From positions 1 to 41,950 of the forward strand of contig JAKSLI010000024.1 of assembly GCA_024401305.1 (NCBI GenBank): DNA of 41,950 nucleotides, written 5' to 3'. How positions within the stretch are numbered: position 1 is the stretch's first letter; each line of letters starts with the position of its first letter. The notes beneath the pieces are model-generated. The model saw only the letters and a program-made list of their open reading frames with translations. It was not told the DNA's origin and did not search any database. The translations under genes were made by a program, and so were the position numbers. The DNA comes from Bacteroidaceae bacterium (GTDB taxonomy: Bacteria; Bacteroidota; Bacteroidia; Bacteroidales; Bacteroidaceae). Shown here in pieces: positions 17,405 to 24,796 of this stretch.

Positions 17405-18643
17405 TTATTTTCCGTTGAGCGTAAGTCTGATTCCTGTCGAAAGATTGAAGGACAGAGGATGTTCCGTGCGATAGGTTTCGAGAACACTATTGCTTGAAGG
17501 AATAGCCCAAACAGCCTGCGGTTCAAGGAATACGCCAAGATGATTTGTCAGGTTAACTTGCACACCGCCAGCACCTTGCAACGAGAACAGGAGTCCGTCA
17601 CGATCCATCTTCTTGCCATCTCTCTCTGCCGAAAGACAAACATCAGCAGCACCGCCCATGCCCACATAGACATCAAGCCATCTGTTTCCTACTATTGAGT
17701 AATCCAAGCGTAAAGGCACGCCAAGATACTGCACACGCTGATTCTTTTTGCCGCCACGCAAGTACTTGTATGTGGAATTATATACAGAATATTCAATACC
17801 GGAAGTCAAAGACAATTTCTCGGTCAGTCTATAGCGAATGCTAAGCCCTGCTTTCAAAGGCATTGAATGCTTCGGACTGCCAACAGGAATATCCTTTGGA
17901 TTTCCCACAAATTCCATCACCCCGTTAAAGCCTGCATCAAACGATGCTTCTGGAAGAATAAGGTCACCAGGCTCTGCATCTTTTGATTGCGACAAGAGAC
18001 TTCCAAGCAGACTTGCCGCAAGCACACCGCCACCAACAGCACCCGTTTTCAATGTGAAAGTCGGCTTTCTTTCCTCCACCGCTTGTCGAACCAGGCTCTC
18101 AGAATAATCATCGTTGGCATTGTTCGCTTGCAGCGGTTCGGTAATGATCGTCTTACTATCATCCTGCGCAGAATTCATCTCGGTTTGGATCCTTTCACGC
18201 TCTGCTTCTTCCGCAGGAATTTCTTCCGTATTGCTCTTTATAACAGGAGGATAGAACTTAACGCTAGCTGCCTTATTCTCAACGAATTTCACAGCATTGG
18301 CAGTTTGTTGCACGACTGCTTGTTCTTCTGCTGACGTTACAGATTCTTTCACTTCATTCTCGGCTATGCGCTTATCGGAAACTTTCTGTTCTTTCTTGAC
18401 CTCAGCAACCAACGATTCATCATCATTTGCTTCATCCTTCATCAATTTTGGAACAATGAAAGTCATAAGCAAACAGGCTGCAATAGTTGCAGCAATGGCA
18501 ATAGCCGTAGTACGCTTACGGTTAGTCTTTTCTGGCTTGCGAGCCTCATCGAGCCTCTTTCGGAAATCGGCAAGACTTCCTTCTGGCAGGCTATGTTCGT
18601 AGCCTTCCAGTTTATCCTTTATTATGTCTTCCCAATTTCTCAT
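17405..18643 (-). CDS. Anti-sigma / outer-membrane barrel fusion (dual-membrane type)
   Basis: The 412-residue protein combines parts normally kept apart. Residues 1-45 are a cytoplasmic, anti-sigma-like helix pair (NWEDIIKDKLEGYEHSLPEG). A membrane helix follows at 46-66, then a long acidic periplasmic linker (67-195). A short Gly/Ala/Leu-rich hydrophobic stretch is at 200-217. Residues 260-412 are beta-barrel sequence (GLSIRYRLTEKLSLTSGIEY through LSTGIRLTLNG). This matches the layout of the dual membrane-spanning anti-sigma factors described in Bacteroides thetaiotaomicron, which hold a sigma factor and are linked to vesicle formation. It overlaps the sigma gene by 4 bp (ATGA), so the two are translationally coupled. 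The sensed signal is unknown. Confidence 0.72.
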   Translation of the reverse strand: MRNWEDIIKDKLEGYEHSLPEGSLADFRKRLDEARKPEKTNRKRTTAIAIAATIAACLLMTFIVPKLMKDEANDDESLVAEVKKEQKVSDKRIAENEVKESVTSAEEQAVVQQTANAVKFVENKAASVKFYPPVIKSNTEEIPAEEAERERIQTEMNSAQDDSKTIITEPLQANNANDDYSESLVRQAVEERKPTFTLKTGAVGGGVLAASLLGSLLSQSKDAEPGDLILPEASFDAGFNGVMEFVGNPKDIPVGSPKHSMPLKAGLSIRYRLTEKLSLTSGIEYSVYNSTYKYLRGGKKNQRVQYLGVPLRLDYSIVGNRWLDVYVGMGGAADVCLSAERDGKKMDRDGLLFSLQGAGGVQVNLTNHLGVFLEPQAVWAIPSSNSVLETYRTEHPLSFNLSTGIRLTLNGK

Positions 18644-19203
18644 TTTCGTTCCGTTGATTTAATGTATTTGATGATGCGTTTTTTCAAGATAACCTTCGCT
18701 CTCGACAAAATCGCAGCTGAACCTTTCTCACTGATTCCCAACTCTTTAGCAATTTCCTTATGCGAATAACCGTCTATGCAGTACATATTGAAAACGGCTC
18801 TTTTCGTCGCATTCAGTTCCGATATCATCCTTATCAGAACCTCTTCCGGTATTGCTGATATCTGCTCTTCTGGCGGATCTTCGACAGGATCACTTAGGAA
18901 TGTGTCGAAAGAGAGGAATCGGAACCGCTGGCGTCTCACTTCGTTCAGAGCCACATTGACGGCTATCCTGCTTATCCATGCCGCGAGAGAGCCTTCGCCT
19001 CGGTATGTAAAAGTGTCTATTTTCTCAAAAACCTTTATGAATGTTTCCTGAAGCAAATCTCTCGCATCTTCCTGATTATCACTGTATCTCAGACAAAGCG
19101 CAAAGACCCTTGCTGCATATTTGCTATACAGCTCATCTTCTGCTTGCCTATTTCGTTCGGAGCAAAGCGTGGCAAGGCGTTGCTCGTCGATATTGATTAC
19201 CAA
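18640..19203 (-). CDS. ECF-type RNA polymerase sigma factor
   Basis: The 187-residue protein has sigma region 2 at about residues 20-90 (ELYSKYAARVFALCLRY, then DARDLLQETFIKVFEK and AAWISRIAVNVALNEVRRQR). Region 4 lies at about 118-178 (KRAVFNMYCIDGYSHKEIAK, ELGISEKGSAAILSRAK). These regions bind core polymerase and the -10 and -35 promoter elements. The start is TTG at 19203, two bases after the stop of the lipoprotein gene, so it probably depends on coupled translation. It is followed directly by the putative membrane anti-sigma gene, a standard sigma/anti-sigma arrangement. Its target genes are unknown; the upstream lipoprotein is a natural candidate for autoregulation. Confidence 0.92.
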   Translation of the reverse strand: MVINIDEQRLATLCSERNRQAEDELYSKYAARVFALCLRYSDNQEDARDLLQETFIKVFEKIDTFTYRGEGSLAAWISRIAVNVALNEVRRQRFRFLSFDTFLSDPVEDPPEEQISAIPEEVLIRMISELNATKRAVFNMYCIDGYSHKEIAKELGISEKGSAAILSRAKVILKKRIIKYIKSTERK

Positions 19204-19205
19204 GA

Positions 19206-19730
19206 TTAATCTTCCATTACACCTGCAGGTGCTATAACAAACGAGCCTTTCACACCATAATTCACCTCGAGGTCAAACTGAAAGTACGGAGAAGACTCTT
19301 CCGCAGTCACAATATCATGGTATAGGAAAACTGAATATTTGCCCTTCCCATAATACGGAATGTCGTAAGAAACATCGTGCTGGCGGATACCATTAGCATC
19401 CATTCTGTTTTCCTTCTCATGAATATGTATGCTACCATCTTTTCCATCATGCACGAGAACACCTATCTTGTCAGAAGCAACGTTACACGTCATGTTTTTG
19501 TGTAAGACATGCAAAATGTACTCTCCGTGCTTACCCTTGTTAATAGAATATTCAAAGGTTTCCGGCATACCGACACCCACGTCCAATGGATTGTCAACAA
19601 CGTTCGTTGCCCAATAGAAAAGAGGCTTACTGTTTTCTATTAAATGAGCCATAGGGTCATCGGGACCATCTTCCGAATTGCATGAAGCAAAGGCAAACGC
19701 CATTAGCGCGATTACGAATAAGTATCTCAT
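19206..19730 (-). CDS. Small lipoprotein upstream of the sigma factor
   Basis: The 174-residue product has a lipoprotein signal peptide (MRYLFVIALMAFAFASCNSE, Cys at 17). A mostly beta-type domain with no family I recognise follows; readable segments include FYWATNVVDNPLDVGVGMPE and DVSYDIPYYGKGKYSVFLYH. A frame starting at 19757 would add nine residues before the signal peptide and is less likely. The stop lies 2 bp before the sigma factor TTG, so lipoprotein, sigma and anti-sigma form one transcription unit. It may be an envelope sensor or a target of the regulatory pair. This is inference from position. Confidence 0.68.
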   Translation of the reverse strand: MRYLFVIALMAFAFASCNSEDGPDDPMAHLIENSKPLFYWATNVVDNPLDVGVGMPETFEYSINKGKHGEYILHVLHKNMTCNVASDKIGVLVHDGKDGSIHIHEKENRMDANGIRQHDVSYDIPYYGKGKYSVFLYHDIVTAEESSPYFQFDLEVNYGVKGSFVIAPAGVMED

Positions 19731-19846
19731 ATTGTAATTAATGTTGTTTTTACCCAATGGGGGTATTTTGAATTAATGTCTTTGCTATTATAAACACATA
19801 AAATTCGAAAATACATCAGAAAACATCAACTTTTTTCATTTTTCGC

Positions 19847-19876
19847 GGTTATGGTTGCGGTTACGGTTACGGTCAC
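19847..19876. repeat. Five hexamer repeats (GGTTAC type)
   Basis: GGTTAT, GGTTGC, GGTTAC, GGTTAC and GGTCAC follow in register and end 2 bp outside the stop codon of the Nudix gene. The role is unknown. Confidence 0.7.
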
Positions 19877-19878
19877 GC

Positions 19879-20580
19879 TTAGAACTCCAAGCGGAAGCCC
19901 TTGCTCTTCAACTCATCGTACTTTTCCTTATTGAACTTGTAGTAGATGACCTGGCGGTTGCTGCCCTCCTTCTTGTCTTTCTCCACAGCATGTATGAGTT
20001 CGAGCTTAAGGAATTTCTTGGCAAAATTACGGCGATCGAACTGCACTTCAAGGATTGCTTCGTAGAGGGTTTGCAGTTGAGTCATCGTGAATTCCTCTGG
20101 AAGCAGTTCAAAACCAATTGGTTCGAAGTGGATCTTTTCCTTCAGATGCTTCAGTGCCACGCGGAGAATGTGGTCGTGGTCGAAGGCAAGAGGAGGTGTC
20201 TGGTCGAGCGGAAACCACTTGGCTTGTGCTGCATCGTCTCCGCCTCTCACTTCCTGAAGGTTGACGAGGGCAAGGAATGCACAGGTCACGACACGCTCTC
20301 GTGGATCGCGAGTGACGCCGGAAAAGACATGAAACTGCTCAATGAAAGCATCCTCTAGACCAGTTTCTTCCTGTAGTTCACGCATGGCACATTGCTCCAT
20401 TGTTTCATTCATGTTCATGAAACCACCCGGAAAAGCCCAACATCCCTTGTACGGATAGATGCCACGTTCAATGAGAAGGATGTTAAGATTCTTACCGTCG
20501 AAACCGAAAATCACACAGTCGGCAGTCAATGCTGCATGCGGATATTTGTAGCAATACTTTAGTTCTTCTTTATTTTCCAT
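19879..20580 (-). CDS. Nudix hydrolase with C-terminal winged helix (NrtR/AraR-like)
   Basis: The 233-residue protein has an intact Nudix box (about residues 52-75): GGF, then E59, then RELQEETGL (67-75). All acidic catalytic positions are present, so it is probably still able to cleave nucleoside-diphosphate linkages such as ADP-ribose. Residues 155-230 resemble the winged-helix domain of the Nudix-related regulators, which include NrtR (NAD synthesis) and the arabinose regulator AraR of Bacteroides. It could be an enzyme, a ligand-sensing repressor, or both. It is transcribed away from two NADAR-family genes, suggesting a link to ADP-ribose or NAD metabolism. That link is inference. Confidence 0.85.
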   Translation of the reverse strand: MENKEELKYCYKYPHAALTADCVIFGFDGKNLNILLIERGIYPYKGCWAFPGGFMNMNETMEQCAMRELQEETGLEDAFIEQFHVFSGVTRDPRERVVTCAFLALVNLQEVRGGDDAAQAKWFPLDQTPPLAFDHDHILRVALKHLKEKIHFEPIGFELLPEEFTMTQLQTLYEAILEVQFDRRNFAKKFLKLELIHAVEKDKKEGSNRQVIYYKFNKEKYDELKSKGFRLEF

Positions 20581-20716
20581 ATTATCATTCAGTAAAAAGT
20601 AACCAGAAAACTTATTTTGCTTGTGATAAGATTTATCGAAAAAAAAATGAATTAATATTGAATTTCTGACAATAGTTGACTATTATAGTTCAGGAGAAAA
20701 ATGGTTTTCTCGGCTG

Positions 20717-20724
20717 CAAAGTTA
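20717..20724 (-). promoter_or_regulatory. -7 promoter element for the Nudix gene
   Basis: The minus strand reads TAACTTTG, about 140 bp before the start codon. The leader contains a small palindrome AATAGTTGACTATT (20671-20684) that could be an operator. Confidence 0.55.
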
Positions 20725-20775
20725 CTATTATTATCAGAAAAAAATGCAACTAATTGTAAAAAATACACAAAAATA

Positions 20776-20807
20776 TTTGGCAGTTACAAAAAATAGTAAT
20801 ACCTTTG
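20776..20807 (+). promoter_or_regulatory. Full promoter for the first NADAR gene
   Basis: TTTG (20776-20779) and TACCTTTG (20800-20807) are spaced by 20 bp, matching the Bacteroidetes consensus. The leader to the chosen start at 21057 is about 240 nt, unusually long. It includes a possible short stem CCAAA/TTTGG near 20822-20840. Confidence 0.65.
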
Positions 20808-21056
20808 CCGCCCTTTTGCGCCAAATTTTGAGTAGTTTGGTGTAAAAATAAAGGTAAACACATGTATCTCATACGATACCTCTGCGTTCTATTCTCCATA
20901 TTATTTATGTATGAAAGACTTCTAAAAGAGGTCAAAAAGCTGGTTAGTAAACACGTAATGAAAACAAAGTTTGTGTATTTTTTACATTTTACTGTTTACT
21001 TTCTTGCGACTTATTGTATAAACAAAGTGTCTAACCAAATAAAAAGTTTTAAAGTT

Positions 21057-21923
21057 ATGGAAAAGAAGAATGTAGTGTTTTTTTACGGAGTGAAGAATGT
21101 TAATGGTGAGTTTTCTAACCATTACGTTCGTGAGTTTGTGGTGAACGGTAATACGTTCCGTTGTGTTGAGCAGTACATGATGGCACAGAAGGCTCTTATC
21201 TTCCGTGACTTCGAGACTTTCAACAAGGTGATGAATTCCGTGAATCCTGCAGAGATGAAGCATCTTGGCAGAGAGGTGAAGAACTTCGATGCAGAGAAGT
21301 GGAATGAGGTGAAGGTAAGGGTTGTGAAGAATGCTGTCTTTGCAAAGTTCTCTCAGAACTGGGACCTTCGCAAGATGCTGTTGGAGACTGGTGATAAGAT
21401 GATTGTTGAGAGCAATCCTATGGACCGCATCTGGGGTATTGGTATGTGTAAGAGTGATAAGGAGGTGATGAACAAGATGGATGAATGGGGTGAGAATCTC
21501 CTCGGCAAGATTATGATGGAGGTAAGAGAAGAGTTGAAGGGCATGGAGTTTGATGATGAGATGGAAGATGTTGTTGTGGTAAGTGAGAAGAGGAAGAGTG
21601 GTGATGAGGATGAGAAGGAAATCCCTGTGGTTAAGGTTGTTAGGAAGGATAAGGCTGAGGAGTATGTGAAGGGTAAGAAGTGTAAGGTTGAGAATGCGCA
21701 GATTAGTAAGGGCGAGGTTATTGAGTTGTACCGAGAGGTATGGGTGGATTTGAATTATGGTGATGAGACCAAGATGGATGAGAAGTGGGTGTTTGTAAAG
21801 AGGATGAAGGTAGGTGAGTTTGTGAGTGAAGTGGAAGCCCGCAAGTTTGCAAGGGAGTATAAGATGTTGAGTGGAACAAAGAGAAATGGTAAGATGATAG
21901 ATTGCAAGATGAAGAAAAAGTAA
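21057..21923 (+). CDS. NADAR-family protein with a charged C-terminal extension
   Basis: Residues 1-155 form a NADAR (YbiA-like) domain: VVFFYGVKNVNGEFSNHYV, CVEQYMMAQKALIF (36-49) with the conserved Glu, LGREVKNFD, FAKFSQNWDLRKMLL, and DRIWGIGM (123-130). NADAR proteins act on ribosylated substrates: riboflavin intermediates in plants, and ADP-ribose on guanine in some bacterial systems. Residues 160-288 are a highly charged extension (DEDEKE, KVVRKDKAEE) with a possible folded part at 210-275 that I cannot assign. The frame is open from 20862, but the 65 extra residues are hydrophobic, low-quality sequence, and the NADAR domain begins right after the ATG at 21057. The coding strand is strongly purine-rich. 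Confidence 0.85.
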   Translation: MEKKNVVFFYGVKNVNGEFSNHYVREFVVNGNTFRCVEQYMMAQKALIFRDFETFNKVMNSVNPAEMKHLGREVKNFDAEKWNEVKVRVVKNAVFAKFSQNWDLRKMLLETGDKMIVESNPMDRIWGIGMCKSDKEVMNKMDEWGENLLGKIMMEVREELKGMEFDDEMEDVVVVSEKRKSGDEDEKEIPVVKVVRKDKAEEYVKGKKCKVENAQISKGEVIELYREVWVDLNYGDETKMDEKWVFVKRMKVGEFVSEVEARKFAREYKMLSGTKRNGKMIDCKMKKK

Positions 21924-21988
21924 CCAGAAAACATAATAATTATAGAAACCCTTCGTTTTATAAGAAGGGAATAGCCTGAAGGGCTTAT

Positions 21989-22178
21989 AGCTACATAGCC
22001 CAGGGCAGAGCGAAGCGGCACCCTGGGTATTAAACCGGTGTTGATTGGAAGCGCCCTGTAAGGGCAAAAGTCTATCCAATCCATCGAACACCAACACTTT
22101 TGCCCTTACAGGGCGTATCTAAAACATACAATCATAATACCCAAGGCGCCGCTTCGCTTGCCATTGGGCTATGTAGCT
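21989..22178. repeat. Large palindromic interspersed repeat between the NADAR genes
   Basis: The outer arms AGCTACATAGCCCA (21989-22002) and TGGGCTATGTAGCT (22165-22178) are exact complements. An inner perfect 20-bp pair lies at 22052-22071 and 22096-22115 (CGCCCTGTAAGGGCAAAAGT and its complement). Between these, near-complementary blocks contain GCGAAGCGGC on one side and GCCGCTTCGC on the other. The whole 190 bp can fold into one long cruciform or RNA hairpin. It resembles non-coding interspersed repeats I associate with Bacteroidales genomes. Flanking GGGCTT and AGCCC motifs may extend it to about 21965-22235. Confidence 0.85.
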
Positions 22179-22262
22179 CATTGGGCTTTGACTTTCCGCT
22201 TCGCGCCGCCGACCTTCGGTTCAGCCCGTTTTATCAGATAACAATACTAATCCATAGAGTTT

Positions 22263-22994
22263 ATGAAGTTGAAAAATTGGCAGAAAGTAATGACTGTGAT
22301 GGAGGTTTATCCTAACATTACTCGTGAGAAATTGGAAACTGCTCTTGGTCTTTCGAGAAGTGGTGTGGCAAAGATTATCCGCCAACTGATAGACGAAGGC
22401 AAGATAAAGCGTGTCGGTCCGGACAAGGGTGGACATTGGGAGATAATACCTTCCGATGAGGAACCGGAATATTTCTTCTTCTATGGCCATGATCCGGAGA
22501 AAATGGGCGACAAGGCGGTTTTCAGCCAATGGTATACGAAGCCGTTCACTGTTGATGGCCATCGCTACGAATGTATGGAACAATACATGATGGCAGAGAA
22601 AGCCCTGCTTTTCAAGGATTTCGACATGCTCAAGCAGATCCTGAACAGCCAGAGTCCGAAAGAATGTAAGGCGTTTGGTCGCAAGGTGAAGAACTTTGAT
22701 TCCGAGACATGGAATGAGCACAGCCAAAAGATAGTCTTCAAGGGCAATTACGCCAAGTTCTCACAGAACTCCCGTTTGCTCAAGCTCCTCCTTGCCACTG
22801 GCGACAAAGTGCTAGTGGAAGCAAGTCCGTTCGACAAGATCTGGGGTATTGGCATGAGAGCCTGCAAAGCCGCTGAAGACCACCACAACTGGCACGGCAA
22901 GAACCAACTCGGCTACACTCTCACTCGCGTAAAGAAAGCCATCATCGCCGATGCCATCCTCAATGGTACCCTGGAGGAGCTGATGGAGGAATAA
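22263..22994 (+). CDS. Winged-helix-NADAR fusion protein
   Basis: Residues 5-62 form a winged helix-turn-helix (NITREKLETALGLSRSGVAK, then IIRQLIDEGKIKRVGPDKGG). Residues 68-230 form a second NADAR domain: EYFFFYGHDPEKMG, CMEQYMMAEKALLF (104-117), FGRKVKNFD, YAKFSQNSRLLKLLLATGDK and FDKIWGIGM (190-198). The arrangement suggests a nucleic-acid-binding, ADP-ribose-processing or ligand-sensing protein. It is a paralogue of the upstream NADAR protein, but the extension is N-terminal and differs in kind. Codon use is more typical of the window than that of its neighbour. A palindromic repeat separates the pair, so they may not share one transcript. Confidence 0.88.
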   Translation: MKLKNWQKVMTVMEVYPNITREKLETALGLSRSGVAKIIRQLIDEGKIKRVGPDKGGHWEIIPSDEEPEYFFFYGHDPEKMGDKAVFSQWYTKPFTVDGHRYECMEQYMMAEKALLFKDFDMLKQILNSQSPKECKAFGRKVKNFDSETWNEHSQKIVFKGNYAKFSQNSRLLKLLLATGDKVLVEASPFDKIWGIGMRACKAAEDHHNWHGKNQLGYTLTRVKKAIIADAILNGTLEELMEE

Positions 22995-23054
22995 TTGCGT
23001 TGTCATGATTGTCATTAAGGTCATTGTCATTAAGGATTTTCTGTTTCTATATAC

Positions 23055-23094
23055 AAAAAGCAAGCACTGCCAACATCATGTCAGCAATGCTTGC
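23055..23094 (-). terminator. Terminator of nhaD
   Basis: GCAAGCA (23060-23066) pairs with TGCTTGC (23088-23094), with further inner pairing. On the minus strand the stem is followed by TTTTTG. It lies about 50 bp after the nhaD stop and may also stop plus-strand transcription from the NADAR gene. Confidence 0.75.
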
Positions 23095-23143
23095 CTTATT
23101 ATTTATAATTGAATCAGCCGGAACTGTTCAAGTAATGCGATGT

Positions 23144-24463
23144 TTAGAAAATCATCTTTTCTACCCAGTAGCAGAGGATACCTGCGATGTAACCAACGAA
23201 GGCAATCCATGTAACGTTCTTGAGGTACCAGCCGAATGAGATGTGCTCAAGACCCATTACTACAACACCTGCAGCAGAACCGATGATGAGCATAGAACCA
23301 CCCACACCAGCACAGTAAGCGAGGAGCTGCCAGAAGATACCGTCGAAGCAGAGGCTTGCAGAAGCTGGATCGATGACATACATCTTCATTGAAGCTGCTA
23401 CGAGAGGTACGTTGTCAACGATAGAAGAAAGGATACCGATAGCACCTGTGATGAGGTAGTCGTTACCGATAGTCTCGTCGAGCCACTGTCCCATTGCTGT
23501 AAGTACGCCAACCTCAGAGAGAGTAGCAACAGCCATGAGGATACCGAGGAAGAACATGATTGTAGCCATATCGATGCGAGAGAGCATCTTTGTCACACGC
23601 TTTGCGAGTGGGTCGTGCTCTTCCTTCTTGCGATAGATAAGCTCAGTAACTGTCCAAAGAATACCGAGAACGCCGAGGATACCAACGAATGCAGGGAGCT
23701 CAGTGAGAGTGTGGAATACTGGTACAGAGCAGAGACCGCCTACACCAAGACAGAAGATGAGGTTACGCTGGAACTTTGTGATCTCAGAAACAGCAGCTTC
23801 CTTCTTGTCAACAACCTCAGGAAGATCGCCCTTGAGGTGCATCTGCATAACGAAAGTAGGCACGATGAATGCGATGAAAGAAGGAACGATGATCTCAGAG
23901 ATAACGCCAGCAGCAGAAATCTTCTGACCAGCCCAGAGCATGATTGTTGTAACGTCACCGATTGGAGAGAATGCACCACCGGCATTGGCTGCGATGATTA
24001 CGCAGACAGCATACCAGATACGGTCTTTCTTGTCCTGAACGAGCTTACGGAGAATCATGATCATCACGATAGATGTGGTAAGGTTGTCGAGAACAGCAGA
24101 AAGGATAGCTGTCATGAAGGCAATCTTCCAGAGCAAAGAGCGCTTTGTCTTTGACTTGAGAGCGCCACGAACCCAGTTGAAACCACCGTGCTGATCGACA
24201 ATCTCAACGATTGTCATCGCACCCATAAGGAAGAAGAGTGTTGTACCAGCCTCACCGAGGTTTCTCTCGATAGCCTCGCCAAGTTCCCAGTTCTGGAGAA
24301 CTCCTGAAGCGATAAGACCCTCATGGCCAAGAGCGAGGAGAGTCCAGCACACAACACACATCAAGACAGAGATTGCTGCCTTGTTGATTTTGGTTACGCT
24401 CTCGATGGCAATGAAGAAATAGCCAATGACGAAAGCGGTAACGATGATTGTAATAATTGACAT
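23144..24463 (-). CDS. nhaD: NhaD-type Na+/H+ antiporter
   Basis: The 439-residue inner-membrane protein has about 11 to 12 hydrophobic helices and belongs to the ion-transporter superfamily. Characteristic stretches are LFFLMGAMTIVEIVDQHGGF, SAVLDNLTTSIVMIMILRKL, IAANAGGAFSPIGDVTTIML and SSIVDNVPLVAASMKMY. The two DNxT/DNVP segments are the paired ion-binding hairpins of the family. It exchanges sodium or lithium for protons and helps pH and salt homeostasis. It is a single gene with its own -7 element (24528-24535) and terminator, divergent from the rhamnose genes. Confidence 0.92.
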   Translation of the reverse strand: MSIITIIVTAFVIGYFFIAIESVTKINKAAISVLMCVVCWTLLALGHEGLIASGVLQNWELGEAIERNLGEAGTTLFFLMGAMTIVEIVDQHGGFNWVRGALKSKTKRSLLWKIAFMTAILSAVLDNLTTSIVMIMILRKLVQDKKDRIWYAVCVIIAANAGGAFSPIGDVTTIMLWAGQKISAAGVISEIIVPSFIAFIVPTFVMQMHLKGDLPEVVDKKEAAVSEITKFQRNLIFCLGVGGLCSVPVFHTLTELPAFVGILGVLGILWTVTELIYRKKEEHDPLAKRVTKMLSRIDMATIMFFLGILMAVATLSEVGVLTAMGQWLDETIGNDYLITGAIGILSSIVDNVPLVAASMKMYVIDPASASLCFDGIFWQLLAYCAGVGGSMLIIGSAAGVVVMGLEHISFGWYLKNVTWIAFVGYIAGILCYWVEKMIF

Positions 24464-24527
24464 TTTATTTTAGATTTTGTTAAGTTTTTCTTTCCTCAGG
24501 AAAGTGAAAAAACCATTTTTTCGGGCG

Positions 24528-24535
24528 CAAAGTTA
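24528..24535 (-). promoter_or_regulatory. -7 promoter element for nhaD
   Basis: The minus strand reads TAACTTTG about 65 bp before the nhaD start. It is back-to-back with the rhamnose promoter at 24577. Confidence 0.6.
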
Positions 24536-24576
24536 CATTTTTTTTCTCTTTTATTTAATTTTATATTATTAATTGT

Positions 24577-24584
24577 TAACTTTG
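24577..24584 (+). promoter_or_regulatory. -7 promoter element for the rhamnose genes
   Basis: TAACTTTG followed by C, about 210 bp before rhaB. The transcribed leader would contain the heptamer arrays at 24627-24792. Confidence 0.6.
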
Positions 24585-24626
24585 CACGCAATAACTTGAT
24601 TCAACTTTCGCAAGTGCTCAAGTTGA

Positions 24627-24792
24627 GGCTAAAAGCTAAAGGCTAAAGGCTAAAGAGTAATGAGTAAAGACTAAAGACTAATGACAGCCTCTCGGATTTG
24701 AGATATAGGACGGGAAGTCATTACTCAACAGTCATTACTCATTACTCAAAAGGTAATCATACTTAATACTTATTACTTAATACTTATTCCTT
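24627..24792. repeat. Three heptamer arrays in the rhaB leader
   Basis: 24627-24682 holds eight exact 7-bp units: GGCTAAA, AGCTAAA, GGCTAAA twice, GAGTAAT, GAGTAAA, GACTAAA and GACTAAT. 24716-24750 holds five: AGTCATT, ACTCAAC, AGTCATT, ACTCATT and ACTCAAA. 24753-24792 is the AAGTATGATTAC-type array in reverse: GTAAT, CATACTT, AATACTT, ATTACTT, AATACTT, ATTCCTT. GAGTAATGAGT (24655-24665) is complementary to ACTCATTACTC (24737-24747), so the leader RNA can fold. It ends 4 bp before the rhaB ATG. Confidence 0.9.
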
Positions 24793-24796
24793 GAAA

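Noticed and set aside
20862-21056. N-terminal 65-residue extension of the first NADAR protein
   Set aside because: It is hydrophobic, low-quality sequence with no resemblance to NADAR, and the domain begins at the ATG at 21057. Kept only as a possible leader peptide.
20982-22097. 371-residue minus-strand frame opposite the first NADAR gene
   Set aside because: It is a shadow caused by the purine-rich coding strand. The product is Leu/His/Thr-rich low complexity and ends in the palindromic repeat.
22100-22315. 71-residue plus-strand frame starting MPLQG
   Set aside because: It is a translation of the interspersed palindrome. Similar peptides arise from both arms, as expected of a repeat rather than a gene.
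24627-24792. CRISPR array as an explanation for the repeats before rhaB
   Set aside because: The unit is 7 bp with no spacers between repeats and there are no cas genes. It is a tandem array.
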